Shown here piece by piece: positions 9,687-18,102 of a stretch of 64,000 nucleotides of DNA. Both the position numbers and the translations under genes were made by a program. Within the stretch, counting starts at the first letter, position 1. Each line of letters starts with the position of its first letter. The stretch spans positions 62,001-126,000 of the forward strand of contig JANJTV010000076.1 in the NCBI GenBank assembly GCA_024710905.1. Reading direction: 5' to 3'. The notes beneath the pieces were generated by a model. That model did no database searches. It was given only the letters and a program-made list of their open reading frames with translations, and was not told the origin of the DNA. Origin of the DNA: Anaerolineales bacterium (GTDB taxonomy: Bacteria; Chloroflexota; Anaerolineae; Anaerolineales; Villigracilaceae).

Positions 9687-9953
9687 ATGAATTTATTGAA
9701 ATTCTTCCAGCCCGAACGCGCGCGCCGCGAAGTGATGAAAGCCGGGCAGGTTGTCCCCGACGCCAGCCGGTGCGTCCAATGTGGGATTTGCAATTACAAC
9801 TGCCCCATTGAAATTGATGTTCGCCGACATGCCTGGCAGGGCTTGCCGGTCATTCACAGCCAGTGCCTGACATGTGGCGAATGCGTGGCGCGCTGCCCAC
9901 GCGGCGTACTACAGTTTGTTCGCACAAACCTTTTCGAGGCTGATTCAAAATGA
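9687..9953 (+). CDS. 2x[4Fe-4S] ferredoxin-like protein (mirror copy)
   Basis: Same protein as 22918-23184; CVQCGICNYNCP and CLTCGECVARCP cluster motifs; ATGA overlap with the next gene. Confidence 0.85.
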   Translation: MNLLKFFQPERARREVMKAGQVVPDASRCVQCGICNYNCPIEIDVRRHAWQGLPVIHSQCLTCGECVARCPRGVLQFVRTNLFEADSK

Positions 9954-11269
9954 TGCGCTACGTCATTCTCGGGACAGGTGTTGCCGGGCTTGCGGCAGCA
10001 GAAGTCATCCGCGAACTGGATCGGCAAGGTCAGGTTATTTTTATATGCAAGGATCCGCAGGGGTATTATTCGCGTCCCGGGCTGGCCTATTACTTAAGCG
10101 GTGAACTCAATGAAGATCAGTTGTACCCCTACCAGGAAGAAGATTACAAAAAACTAGATGCCCGGTTTTATCAAGGGGCGGCCCTGAAAATAAACCCTGC
10201 CGAAAAACTGGTGGAGGTTGAAAATGGTCACACGGTAGCCTACGACCGCCTGCTGGTCGCAACCGGGGCCAGTGCGACCCGGTTGACCACCCCGGGCGCA
10301 AACCTGGGCGGAGTGTTTAAGCTCGACCACATTGAAGATGCCCGGCAGATCCTTGCCCGCGCTCGAAAATCCAAAGTGGCTGTTGTTACCGGTGGCGGCA
10401 TCACCGCCCTTGAACTCGCAGAAGGGCTGTCTGCCCGGGGGTTAAAGGTCCATTATGTCTATCGGAGCGAACGCTACTGGCCAAACGTGCTGGATGAAAG
10501 CGAAAGCCGCCTGGTTGAAAAGCGACTGGAACACGAGGGGATACACCTGCATCGTGGCAGCGAACTGACTGAAATCATCGGCGAACGCGGGTTGGTGAAA
10601 TCTGTCCTGCTCAATAATGGGGAGCAAATCAAATGTGACCTGGTTGCCTTTGCAATCGGCATTCAGCCGAGCATCGAGCTGGCCGCGCAGGCTGGCCTGT
10701 CCTGCGAACGAGGCATCCTGGTCGATCAACGCATGCGCACCTCAACAAGGGATATTTATGCCGCAGGGGATGTCGCCCAGGTATTTGACCCGATGATCGG
10801 GAAGCACGTCCTGGACAGCTTATGGGGACCAGCCCGCGAGCAGGGAAAAATCGCCGGGCAGAACATGGCCGGGCTGGCCGTTGAATACCAAAAACCCGCC
10901 CCTTACAACGTTACCCGACTGGCCGGGCTCACCGCCACAATCATTGGCACAGTGGGCGCTGGCAAGGTTGCAGACCTAGCAGGCATTGTTCGCGGCGACA
11001 GCGAAACATGGAGGAATATCCCGGGCGCGATAGTTGCACAAGGTGGTTTTGAGAACAACCACCTGCGGCTGATGGTCGGTGACAAACACATCGTTGGCGC
11101 CATCGTGATGGGTGATCAAAAACTCTCCTCACCGCTTCAACACATCATTCAAAAACAAATGGACATTTCCCTCATTCGAGATCAACTACTCAAAAAAGAT
11201 GCTCCAATTGCGGATATCCTGGCTGAATTCTGGGCAACAAGCACGACTGGACAAATAAAAGAAGGTTGA
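9950..11269 (+). CDS. FAD-dependent pyridine-nucleotide-disulfide-type oxidoreductase (mirror copy)
   Basis: Same 439-residue protein as 21602-22921: GTGVAGLAAAE FAD motif, TGGGITALELAE central nucleotide motif, DIYAAGDVAQ C-terminal FAD motif. Confidence 0.88.
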   Translation: MMRYVILGTGVAGLAAAEVIRELDRQGQVIFICKDPQGYYSRPGLAYYLSGELNEDQLYPYQEEDYKKLDARFYQGAALKINPAEKLVEVENGHTVAYDRLLVATGASATRLTTPGANLGGVFKLDHIEDARQILARARKSKVAVVTGGGITALELAEGLSARGLKVHYVYRSERYWPNVLDESESRLVEKRLEHEGIHLHRGSELTEIIGERGLVKSVLLNNGEQIKCDLVAFAIGIQPSIELAAQAGLSCERGILVDQRMRTSTRDIYAAGDVAQVFDPMIGKHVLDSLWGPAREQGKIAGQNMAGLAVEYQKPAPYNVTRLAGLTATIIGTVGAGKVADLAGIVRGDSETWRNIPGAIVAQGGFENNHLRLMVGDKHIVGAIVMGDQKLSSPLQHIIQKQMDISLIRDQLLKKDAPIADILAEFWATSTTGQIKEG

Positions 11270-11270
11270 T

Positions 11271-11834
11271 ATGCTCAAAAATGCAAAAGAATTATGGTTA
11301 GCCTTGCTGGCCTGTATTTTGATTACGATCTCATACGCCTGGGTGCTCTGGCTGGGGAACAAGATTCCCGCAGCCAGTGGATTTTATGGCCACACGATCG
11401 GGGTCCTTGGCTTTGTGCTCATGCTGGCCACCGAAATCTTGTATTCCCTGAGGAAGCGCTCCCGTTCTGCGCGCTGGGGCCGCACAGCTGACTGGCTGCA
11501 GTTCCATATTTTTACCGGCATTGTCGGGCCATACATGGTCTTGCTACATTCGTCCTGGAAGATTAACGGCCTGGCCGGGGCAACGCTACTCATGACAGGC
11601 GTGATTGTCTTTAGCGGATTCATTGGCCGCTACATCTATACACGCATCCCGCGCACAGCCGACGGCATCGAAGACACCGGCGCGCTGGGTGAAATGCAAG
11701 CCAGCGCCCTGGCCAATGCCCGGCGCCTGATGGCGCTCTGGCACACCATTCACATCCCCATCGGCATGGCTTTGTTTACTGCCGCCTTCGTTCATATCTT
11801 GGGCGCACTCTATTACGCCACCTTCCTGAGGTAG
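11271..11834 (+). CDS. Membrane cytochrome b-like protein (mirror copy)
   Basis: Same 187-residue protein as 21037-21600; about four or five membrane segments with paired His residues able to bind heme b. Confidence 0.7.
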   Translation: MLKNAKELWLALLACILITISYAWVLWLGNKIPAASGFYGHTIGVLGFVLMLATEILYSLRKRSRSARWGRTADWLQFHIFTGIVGPYMVLLHSSWKINGLAGATLLMTGVIVFSGFIGRYIYTRIPRTADGIEDTGALGEMQASALANARRLMALWHTIHIPIGMALFTAAFVHILGALYYATFLR

Positions 11835-11836
11835 CC

Positions 11837-13426
11837 ATGAACAACAATCGCATCGGCTGTCTTTCCCCGCTGGCAATCTTAAGCGCCTTCATAACCCTGG
11901 TGGTTATTATTGCCGCCGAGCTGCTTTCGGGCAATACATTATTCACTGCAGGCGCCCTTAATGCGCAACCTGGTCGCACAATGGGGGGCATCAGCAGCCA
12001 CGCAGAAATGGGGGGGGATTGCGGCCTGTGCCATGCCGCTCCATGGGATGCAGACAAAATGTCTGATCGATGTATGGCCTGCCATGAAAATATCCGAGAA
12101 GAACAACAAGACCCGGAAAGTATTCACGGGGCCATCGCAGCCGTTAATCCCGCCAGCGAATGCCGGGATTGTCATCCGGAACATAATGGCCCCAACGCCT
12201 CACTCATTGCAGATGAAATAAAAGGGTACCCTCACGAAAAGTCTGGGTTTTTGCTCACCGCGCACAGGCGCACCACAGACGGTATCCCGTTTCACTGCCG
12301 GGATTGCCACGCTGAAAGGTTCTCCGATTTTGAGCAGGACACCTGCACCCAGTGTCACCAGGCAATTGATCGTGGTTTTATGGATGCCCATCGCCAGGAT
12401 TTTGGCGAAAATTGCCAGGTCTGTCATGACGGGGCAGATCGATTTAGTGGTTTTAACCACAGCCAGACGAACTTCACCCTAGATGGGGAACACCTCAAGA
12501 TAGCCTGTTCGGGTTGTCACATCAACGCCAGGAAACCAGCCGATCTGGGGATTCTGCCAGTCGCCTGTGAGGCCTGCCACCGCCCGGATAATCCGCACAG
12601 GGAAAAATTCCCATCCTGCGGGGAATGCCATACATCTGCCGGGTGGAGCCCTGCCGAGTTTGATCACGACCTGGCCAGCTTCAAACTGGAGGGAGAACAC
12701 GCCGAAGCAGAGTGCAAGGACTGTCATCGTAACGGCATTCGTGAACAAGTTGCAAATGATTGCTATTCCTGCCATAAACAGGACGATGAACACAATGGCG
12801 AGTACGGCCAGGATTGCGCCGCCTGTCACGACCCGGCCAGTGACTGGGAAGATGCAATCATTGACCACAACCTGTTCAACTTCAAGTTGGATGGCGCACA
12901 CACACAGGTGGAATGCACACAATGTCACCTTGGCGGGGTTTTCAAAGGAATCCCGACCGACTGTTTTTCCTGCCACGCGCAGGACGATCAACATAACGGG
13001 CGGTTTGGGACAATCTGCTCCCTGTGTCATTCCACCAGTGATTGGGGCAGGATAATCTTCAGCCATAACCTGTCGCGCTTCCCCTTGACCGGCAGGCATG
13101 CTGACCTGTCATGCGAATCCTGTCATGCCGGCGGCAGGTTTACCAATACACCACTTACCTGCGCCGGATGTCATGGTGAACCCGCTTATCACGCAGGGAT
13201 GTTCAGCAGCAACTGCGCAAGTTGCCATAACACCAATAACTGGTCGGCCAGGTACACCGGCCCGCACCCGCAAATCTCCGATGATGATGGGGGCTCGGGT
13301 GTCAACCATGGCGGGCAGGGTTGTGGTTCCTGCCACACCAAAACACTGAGGGAAGCGAGCTGCTCAAACTGTCATGATGGGAATGATTTTGATGATGACG
13401 GTGATGACGGCGAGGATGACGATTAA
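11837..13426 (+). CDS. Membrane-anchored 20-heme cytochrome c (mirror copy)
   Basis: Same 529-residue protein as 19445-21034: 20 CXXCH motifs, one N-terminal anchor, four internal three-heme modules, acidic tail. Confidence 0.93.
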   Translation: MNNNRIGCLSPLAILSAFITLVVIIAAELLSGNTLFTAGALNAQPGRTMGGISSHAEMGGDCGLCHAAPWDADKMSDRCMACHENIREEQQDPESIHGAIAAVNPASECRDCHPEHNGPNASLIADEIKGYPHEKSGFLLTAHRRTTDGIPFHCRDCHAERFSDFEQDTCTQCHQAIDRGFMDAHRQDFGENCQVCHDGADRFSGFNHSQTNFTLDGEHLKIACSGCHINARKPADLGILPVACEACHRPDNPHREKFPSCGECHTSAGWSPAEFDHDLASFKLEGEHAEAECKDCHRNGIREQVANDCYSCHKQDDEHNGEYGQDCAACHDPASDWEDAIIDHNLFNFKLDGAHTQVECTQCHLGGVFKGIPTDCFSCHAQDDQHNGRFGTICSLCHSTSDWGRIIFSHNLSRFPLTGRHADLSCESCHAGGRFTNTPLTCAGCHGEPAYHAGMFSSNCASCHNTNNWSARYTGPHPQISDDDGGSGVNHGGQGCGSCHTKTLREASCSNCHDGNDFDDDGDDGEDDD

Positions 13427-13435
13427 TACAAAATA

Positions 13436-13462
13436 CGGCCGGGTGCAAAATGCACCCGGCCG
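13436..13462. terminator. Bidirectional terminator (mirror copy)
   Basis: Mirror of 19409-19435: 12-bp stem CGGCCGGGTGCA/TGCACCCGGCCG between two convergent genes. Confidence 0.8.
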
Positions 13463-13481
13463 CTCACTCAGGAGGAACAAC

Positions 13482-14768
13482 TTATTTGATGGCCGGGGAG
13501 GCCACCGGGGCCACCTGCTGGCCGCTGTGATTGCTCTCGATGTTCATAATGGCCGGGACAAAGAAGGCAACCATGACAATCGCCAGGTTGAGCAGGGCCG
13601 TCACCCAGAACCAGGTGCGGATGCCGAACATGTCCGAGAGTGGCCCGGCGATTAGCAGGCCAAGTGGCATCATGGCGCTGGCGGCGCTGACCAGGATGGA
13701 AATAACACGCCCCTGCATGTCCTTACGGACAACCGTCTGCAACAGTGCATGGATTGGCCCATTCACAATCGGGCTGAGGAAACCGACAATGAACATGCCG
13801 CCCAGCGCCAGCGGGAACAATGCGGCTGGGGCAATGCCAATCAGGCCGACACCGATGCTAAAGCCAAGAATCCCGACCAGTGAGGTGACAATCTTGCGCT
13901 TGAAACCACCCCATACACCCAGGGTAACACCACCCAGGATCATGCCAATCCCAAAGACCGAATCAGTCAGGCCCAGCTCGAGCGCGCCCTTGCCAAAATG
14001 GCCAGTCACCAGCAAGGGCAGCAAGGCCGACATGGGTGTGAACAGGAAGTTAATCAACGTCGCCATAATGGAAATACCCAGCAGGCCCGGCCAGGAAACC
14101 ATATAAAGAAACCCTTCCTTGAAATCCTGGGCAAAACTGGTCGAATGGCCTGCCTGGCCTTCAACAACCTGACGTACCGGTTGGGGGACGCTGAGGAATA
14201 ACAGCGGCAGGATGGCCACCAGTGCGGTGCCAACATCAATCAAGAGCACATTTTGGGTGGGCATCACTTCTACAAAGAGGGCGCCAACCGGCGGGGCAAT
14301 GATGCTTACCAGGCCCTGCAGGGTCTGGTTCAGCCCGGCCACACGGGAGAGATGCTCCTGTGGAACCATCAGCGAGGTGGAAGCGGCCATGGCCGGGTGA
14401 TGGAAGGCCCCGCCCGCCGAACGGATGAACATGGCCACATAAATGTGCCAGATTTCCACCTGCCCGGTGAAAAACAGGTAGGCTAGAGCGAGCGTGACCA
14501 GCGCAATCGTGGCATCCGCCAGAATCATCACCAGCCTGCGGCTGTTGCGGTCAACAAATGTCCCCGCAATGGGGCCTAGCACAATTTGCGGCAGCAGGGC
14601 AAAGAGAGTGGCAATCGCCAGCACAGTGGCCGAGCCGGTTTCACGGGTCAGGTGCCAGACCAGCGCAAACTGCACCAACGCGGAGCCAAATAACGAGAAG
14701 GCCTGCCCGCCCCAGATGGCGAAGAAACGCAACGCCCAGTTTTTTGGCAGATCGTGTGAAGTTTCCAT
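13482..14768 (-). CDS. MFS exporter, MefA/macrolide-efflux-like (mirror copy)
   Basis: Same 428-residue protein as 18103-19389; twelve predicted membrane segments and FVDRNSRRLVM in the first cytoplasmic loop. Confidence 0.85.
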   Translation of the reverse strand: METSHDLPKNWALRFFAIWGGQAFSLFGSALVQFALVWHLTRETGSATVLAIATLFALLPQIVLGPIAGTFVDRNSRRLVMILADATIALVTLALAYLFFTGQVEIWHIYVAMFIRSAGGAFHHPAMAASTSLMVPQEHLSRVAGLNQTLQGLVSIIAPPVGALFVEVMPTQNVLLIDVGTALVAILPLLFLSVPQPVRQVVEGQAGHSTSFAQDFKEGFLYMVSWPGLLGISIMATLINFLFTPMSALLPLLVTGHFGKGALELGLTDSVFGIGMILGGVTLGVWGGFKRKIVTSLVGILGFSIGVGLIGIAPAALFPLALGGMFIVGFLSPIVNGPIHALLQTVVRKDMQGRVISILVSAASAMMPLGLLIAGPLSDMFGIRTWFWVTALLNLAIVMVAFFVPAIMNIESNHSGQQVAPVASPAIK

Positions 14769-14820
14769 TTTCTTAACTCCCGGTAAATTTTCTTGAAATT
14801 AGTCCAAATCGATATTGAAT

Positions 14821-14848
14821 ATTTTATCTATTTTTTTGATTATGTCAA
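14821..14848 (-). promoter_or_regulatory. Promoter of the MFS exporter (mirror copy)
   Basis: Mirror of 18023-18050: TTGACA, 16 bp, TAAAAT in an AT-rich stretch. Confidence 0.65.
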
Positions 14849-14910
14849 TATTTTCTGATTATTTTTCTATTTTTCATATTTGTTAGTAAATTTATTTAAT
14901 GGGCGCATAA

Positions 14911-14944
14911 AGAAAGTAAAAGTGCCTGCCAGCCTGGCAGGCAC
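14911..14944 (-). terminator. Terminator of the GNAT gene (mirror copy)
   Basis: Mirror of 17927-17960: GTGCCTGCC/GGCAGGCAC stem then TTTTACTTTCT. Confidence 0.8.
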
Positions 14945-14965
14945 CAGGGCAATTGTGGCTGGTCA

Positions 14966-15964
14966 TTACCGAAGGATGTTTTTTTCGTAAAACACCCGTT
15001 TTGTAACCGTGCGGAAACCAACGCTTTCATACAGATGCAGCGCCTGGTTGGCGTTCTGGGTATCCACGCCCAGCATCGCCGCCTCCAGCCCCATTTCCCT
15101 GAACACCAGCAGGCTTCGCAAGAGCAGCGCCCGCGCCAGGCCGCGCTTCCGCCAGGGACGACGGGTAAAGATGGGGTCTGTCCAGCCAACGTTCGACCCA
15201 AGGTTTTGGTTGGCCGATTCGTCCACATAATTGAGCACCCCTGCCGCCACCTGCTCCCCATCCCAGGCCACCTGCCAGAGATGCGGCATAAACTGCGGGC
15301 TCACTTCGATTTGTGAAATAACTTCTTCACTGATCGGGGTATAGCCCCAGTGATCACGAAAGGCTTCATCCAGCGCATAGTAAACAGTCCGATACTCACC
15401 CTGCAACACGGGGCGTACTTCCAACCCATCGGGCAGGACAGCTGCATCAATCGGTTCCGACAACTCCCGCCGCATCTGGTACATCAGGCGCGCAGCTGAA
15501 AAACCCTGGGCTTCCAGCGCCTCACTGAACATCCCTTCGTTCTCTGCATTCCGTACAAGCACCCGGAGCAGGCTGGGCGAGTCGCCGCGCGTGGTTTCAG
15601 CCACCAAACGAGCGCGTTTCTCCACCCAATTCAGCAAATAAGTCATCAACTCATTCGAGCGATGTTCCGGGTGGATATTAAACGGGAACGAAAAGACCTG
15701 CCTGTTTTCGCCATCCAGTTCCCAGCCAACCCGCACATAGGCCACCAGAGTGCCTGCGGAGTCCTCCACCATCAGCATATCCTCTTCCGGAACCGAATGA
15801 ATCAAGTGCTGGTAATCGCGCTCAATCTCCTCGGCCGAAGTCCAGTACCCTGCTTCGTCGGCCAGCGAAATCGCCTGCAACAAACTGGCCATTTTCGGAA
15901 AATCGCCACTGCGCTCAAAAGAGCGAAATTTCAATCGGGCAATTGCATCCATTACGCGCCTCAC
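14966..15964 (-). CDS. Tandem GNAT acetyltransferase (mirror copy)
   Basis: Same protein as 16907-17905; GTG start overlapping the regulator stop codon. C-terminal GNAT motif A in RRPWRKRGLARALL. Confidence 0.82.
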   Translation of the reverse strand: MRRVMDAIARLKFRSFERSGDFPKMASLLQAISLADEAGYWTSAEEIERDYQHLIHSVPEEDMLMVEDSAGTLVAYVRVGWELDGENRQVFSFPFNIHPEHRSNELMTYLLNWVEKRARLVAETTRGDSPSLLRVLVRNAENEGMFSEALEAQGFSAARLMYQMRRELSEPIDAAVLPDGLEVRPVLQGEYRTVYYALDEAFRDHWGYTPISEEVISQIEVSPQFMPHLWQVAWDGEQVAAGVLNYVDESANQNLGSNVGWTDPIFTRRPWRKRGLARALLLRSLLVFREMGLEAAMLGVDTQNANQALHLYESVGFRTVTKRVFYEKNILR

Positions 15965-16347
15965 TTCATCCGTCCAGCCAGGGCTGCCTTGACGGGTTCG
16001 GGTGCATCAAACACACCGCGTACTTGCACCACCTCAAAAACCTCGGCAGCCAGTTCAGGCGTCACATCGGCATCCAAGTGAAACACCCCCACCACCGTGG
16101 CGGTCAGTTTCACCCCATCGGCAAGGCGTTTTTCGAGGTCAGCACGGCTGTAGTGCAGCACACCGATCACAAACGAGTGTCGGTTAACAGTTTGTTGAAT
16201 TTCCATGGTGTGTTTCTCCAGTTGAGAACGAATCGCCGTACGGATGAAATCCGTTCGGTTGCTATAGACCCCTTCCTGCACCAGCAGGTCAATCTTGCCA
16301 AGGTCCACAGCGTTCATATTGATGGTGATCTTTTCGCTATCGGGCAT
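15961..16347 (-). CDS. NikR-like ribbon-helix-helix regulator (mirror copy)
   Basis: Same 128-residue protein as 16524-16910. The start is set at MPDSEK by the RBS AAGGAG; the ORF-track start lies inside the operator. Confidence 0.8.
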   Translation of the reverse strand: MPDSEKITINMNAVDLGKIDLLVQEGVYSNRTDFIRTAIRSQLEKHTMEIQQTVNRHSFVIGVLHYSRADLEKRLADGVKLTATVVGVFHLDADVTPELAAEVFEVVQVRGVFDAPEPVKAALAGRMK

Positions 16348-16365
16348 ATTCATCTCCTTCTTATT

Positions 16366-16383
16366 ACCATCCATATGGATGGT
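16366..16383. promoter_or_regulatory. RHH operator, proximal copy (left arm)
   Basis: Perfect 18-bp palindrome ACCATCCATATGGATGGT between the -10 box and RBS of the left-arm regulator copy. It is one of three copies seen here, two if the left arm is an artefact. Confidence 0.65.
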
Positions 16384-16392
16384 ATATGGAGC

Positions 16393-16420
16393 ATTTTATG
16401 CAATTCGCGGGTTCTGTCAA
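16393..16420 (-). promoter_or_regulatory. Promoter of the RHH regulator (mirror copy)
   Basis: Mirror of 16451-16478: TTGACA, 16 bp, TAAAAT on the minus strand. Confidence 0.65.
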
Positions 16421-16426
16421 GGTTTC

Positions 16427-16444
16427 ACCATCCATATGGATGGT
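16427..16444. promoter_or_regulatory. RHH operator, distal copy, at the axis of the inverted repeat
   Basis: ACCATCCATATGGATGGT, identical to the proximal operator. Its dyad centre (16435/16436) is exactly the axis of the 32.9-kb inverted repeat. Any spacerless junction is palindromic. A nine-base half site that also matches the proximal operator would be an unlikely coincidence, so a real distal operator probably existed here before or without the junction. Confidence 0.6.
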
Positions 16445-16450
16445 GAAACC

Positions 16451-16478
16451 TTGACAGAACCCGCGAATTGCATAAAAT
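16451..16478 (+). promoter_or_regulatory. Promoter of the RHH regulator-GNAT operon
   Basis: TTGACA at 16451-16456, a 16-bp spacer and TAAAAT at 16473-16478. The distal operator lies just upstream and the proximal operator just downstream, an arrangement expected for autorepression. Confidence 0.7.
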
Positions 16479-16487
16479 GCTCCATAT

Positions 16488-16505
16488 ACCATCCATATGG
16501 ATGGT
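16488..16505. promoter_or_regulatory. RHH operator, proximal copy
   Basis: Perfect palindrome ACCATCCATATGGATGGT ten bases after the -10 box, covering the expected transcription start and ending before RBS AAGGAG. Its centre is 61 bp from the distal copy. Binding by the adjacent RHH protein is inferred from position and symmetry. Confidence 0.65.
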
Positions 16506-16523
16506 AATAAGAAGGAGATGAAT

Positions 16524-16910
16524 ATGCCCGATAGCGAAAAGATCACCATCAATATGAACGCTGTGGACCTTGGCAAGATTGACCTGCTGGTGCAGGAAGG
16601 GGTCTATAGCAACCGAACGGATTTCATCCGTACGGCGATTCGTTCTCAACTGGAGAAACACACCATGGAAATTCAACAAACTGTTAACCGACACTCGTTT
16701 GTGATCGGTGTGCTGCACTACAGCCGTGCTGACCTCGAAAAACGCCTTGCCGATGGGGTGAAACTGACCGCCACGGTGGTGGGGGTGTTTCACTTGGATG
16801 CCGATGTGACGCCTGAACTGGCTGCCGAGGTTTTTGAGGTGGTGCAAGTACGCGGTGTGTTTGATGCACCCGAACCCGTCAAGGCAGCCCTGGCTGGACG
16901 GATGAAGTGA
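16524..16910 (+). CDS. NikR-like ribbon-helix-helix (CopG/MetJ/Arc-type) regulator
   Basis: Probable homodimeric DNA-binding repressor. Residues 1-45 form a ribbon-helix-helix: strand KITINMN, then helices around VYSNRTDFIRTAIRSQL. The remaining 80 residues resemble the regulatory domain of NikR (SFVIGVLHYSRADLEKRL, then VVGVFHLD), but the NikR nickel-ligand set looks incomplete: the His of FHLD remains while the equivalents of the other His and Cys ligands are not evident, so the effector is unknown. The ATG at 16524 is chosen because GAAGGAG lies eight bases before it; the ORF-track ATG at 16497 lies inside the operator. First gene of an operon with the GNAT gene, and likely autoregulated through the flanking twin operators. 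Confidence 0.8.
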   Translation: MPDSEKITINMNAVDLGKIDLLVQEGVYSNRTDFIRTAIRSQLEKHTMEIQQTVNRHSFVIGVLHYSRADLEKRLADGVKLTATVVGVFHLDADVTPELAAEVFEVVQVRGVFDAPEPVKAALAGRMK

Positions 16911-17905
16911 GGCGCGTAATGGATGCAATTGCCCGATTGAAATTTCGCTCTTTTGAGCGCAGTGGCGATTTTCCGAAAATGGCCAGTTTGTTGCAGGCGA
17001 TTTCGCTGGCCGACGAAGCAGGGTACTGGACTTCGGCCGAGGAGATTGAGCGCGATTACCAGCACTTGATTCATTCGGTTCCGGAAGAGGATATGCTGAT
17101 GGTGGAGGACTCCGCAGGCACTCTGGTGGCCTATGTGCGGGTTGGCTGGGAACTGGATGGCGAAAACAGGCAGGTCTTTTCGTTCCCGTTTAATATCCAC
17201 CCGGAACATCGCTCGAATGAGTTGATGACTTATTTGCTGAATTGGGTGGAGAAACGCGCTCGTTTGGTGGCTGAAACCACGCGCGGCGACTCGCCCAGCC
17301 TGCTCCGGGTGCTTGTACGGAATGCAGAGAACGAAGGGATGTTCAGTGAGGCGCTGGAAGCCCAGGGTTTTTCAGCTGCGCGCCTGATGTACCAGATGCG
17401 GCGGGAGTTGTCGGAACCGATTGATGCAGCTGTCCTGCCCGATGGGTTGGAAGTACGCCCCGTGTTGCAGGGTGAGTATCGGACTGTTTACTATGCGCTG
17501 GATGAAGCCTTTCGTGATCACTGGGGCTATACCCCGATCAGTGAAGAAGTTATTTCACAAATCGAAGTGAGCCCGCAGTTTATGCCGCATCTCTGGCAGG
17601 TGGCCTGGGATGGGGAGCAGGTGGCGGCAGGGGTGCTCAATTATGTGGACGAATCGGCCAACCAAAACCTTGGGTCGAACGTTGGCTGGACAGACCCCAT
17701 CTTTACCCGTCGTCCCTGGCGGAAGCGCGGCCTGGCGCGGGCGCTGCTCTTGCGAAGCCTGCTGGTGTTCAGGGAAATGGGGCTGGAGGCGGCGATGCTG
17801 GGCGTGGATACCCAGAACGCCAACCAGGCGCTGCATCTGTATGAAAGCGTTGGTTTCCGCACGGTTACAAAACGGGTGTTTTACGAAAAAAACATCCTTC
17901 GGTAA
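16907..17905 (+). CDS. Tandem GNAT-family N-acetyltransferase
   Basis: Predicted acetyl-CoA-dependent acetyltransferase of unknown substrate with two GNAT-like halves. The first (about 1-160) is divergent. The second (about 170-332) has the acetyl-CoA-binding motif A in RRPWRKRGLARALLLRSL and the final GNAT strand-helix region NQALHLYESVGF. The 332 residues equal about twice a single GNAT domain. The start is GTG at 16907, overlapping the upstream stop as GTGA, which suggests translational coupling with the RHH regulator; an ATG lies four codons downstream at 16919. The regulator linkage hints at a ligand-responsive modification or resistance role, which is inference. A terminator follows. 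Confidence 0.83.
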   Translation: MRRVMDAIARLKFRSFERSGDFPKMASLLQAISLADEAGYWTSAEEIERDYQHLIHSVPEEDMLMVEDSAGTLVAYVRVGWELDGENRQVFSFPFNIHPEHRSNELMTYLLNWVEKRARLVAETTRGDSPSLLRVLVRNAENEGMFSEALEAQGFSAARLMYQMRRELSEPIDAAVLPDGLEVRPVLQGEYRTVYYALDEAFRDHWGYTPISEEVISQIEVSPQFMPHLWQVAWDGEQVAAGVLNYVDESANQNLGSNVGWTDPIFTRRPWRKRGLARALLLRSLLVFREMGLEAAMLGVDTQNANQALHLYESVGFRTVTKRVFYEKNILR

Positions 17906-17926
17906 TGACCAGCCACAATTGCCCTG

Positions 17927-17960
17927 GTGCCTGCCAGGCTGGCAGGCACTTTTACTTTCT
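17927..17960 (+). terminator. Rho-independent terminator after the GNAT gene
   Basis: Stem GTGCCTGCC/GGCAGGCAC with a short loop followed by TTTTACTTTCT. It closes the regulator-GNAT operon. Confidence 0.8.
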
Positions 17961-18022
17961 TTATGCGCCCATTAAATAAATTTACTAACAAATATGAAAA
18001 ATAGAAAAATAATCAGAAAATA

Positions 18023-18050
18023 TTGACATAATCAAAAAAATAGATAAAAT
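18023..18050 (+). promoter_or_regulatory. Promoter of the MefA-like MFS exporter
   Basis: TTGACA, 16 bp, TAAAAT within an AT-rich 100-base stretch. Same boxes and spacing as the RHH promoter, but no copy of that operator is present. Confidence 0.65.
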
Positions 18051-18102
18051 ATTCAATATCGATTTGGACTAATTTCAAGAAAATTTACCGGGAGTTAAGA
18101 AA

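Noticed and set aside
16366-16505. The three operator palindromes as a CRISPR array or telomere hairpin
   Set aside because: Only three copies, all explained by the mirror symmetry plus two promoter operators; no spacer regularity, cas genes or telomere resolvase.
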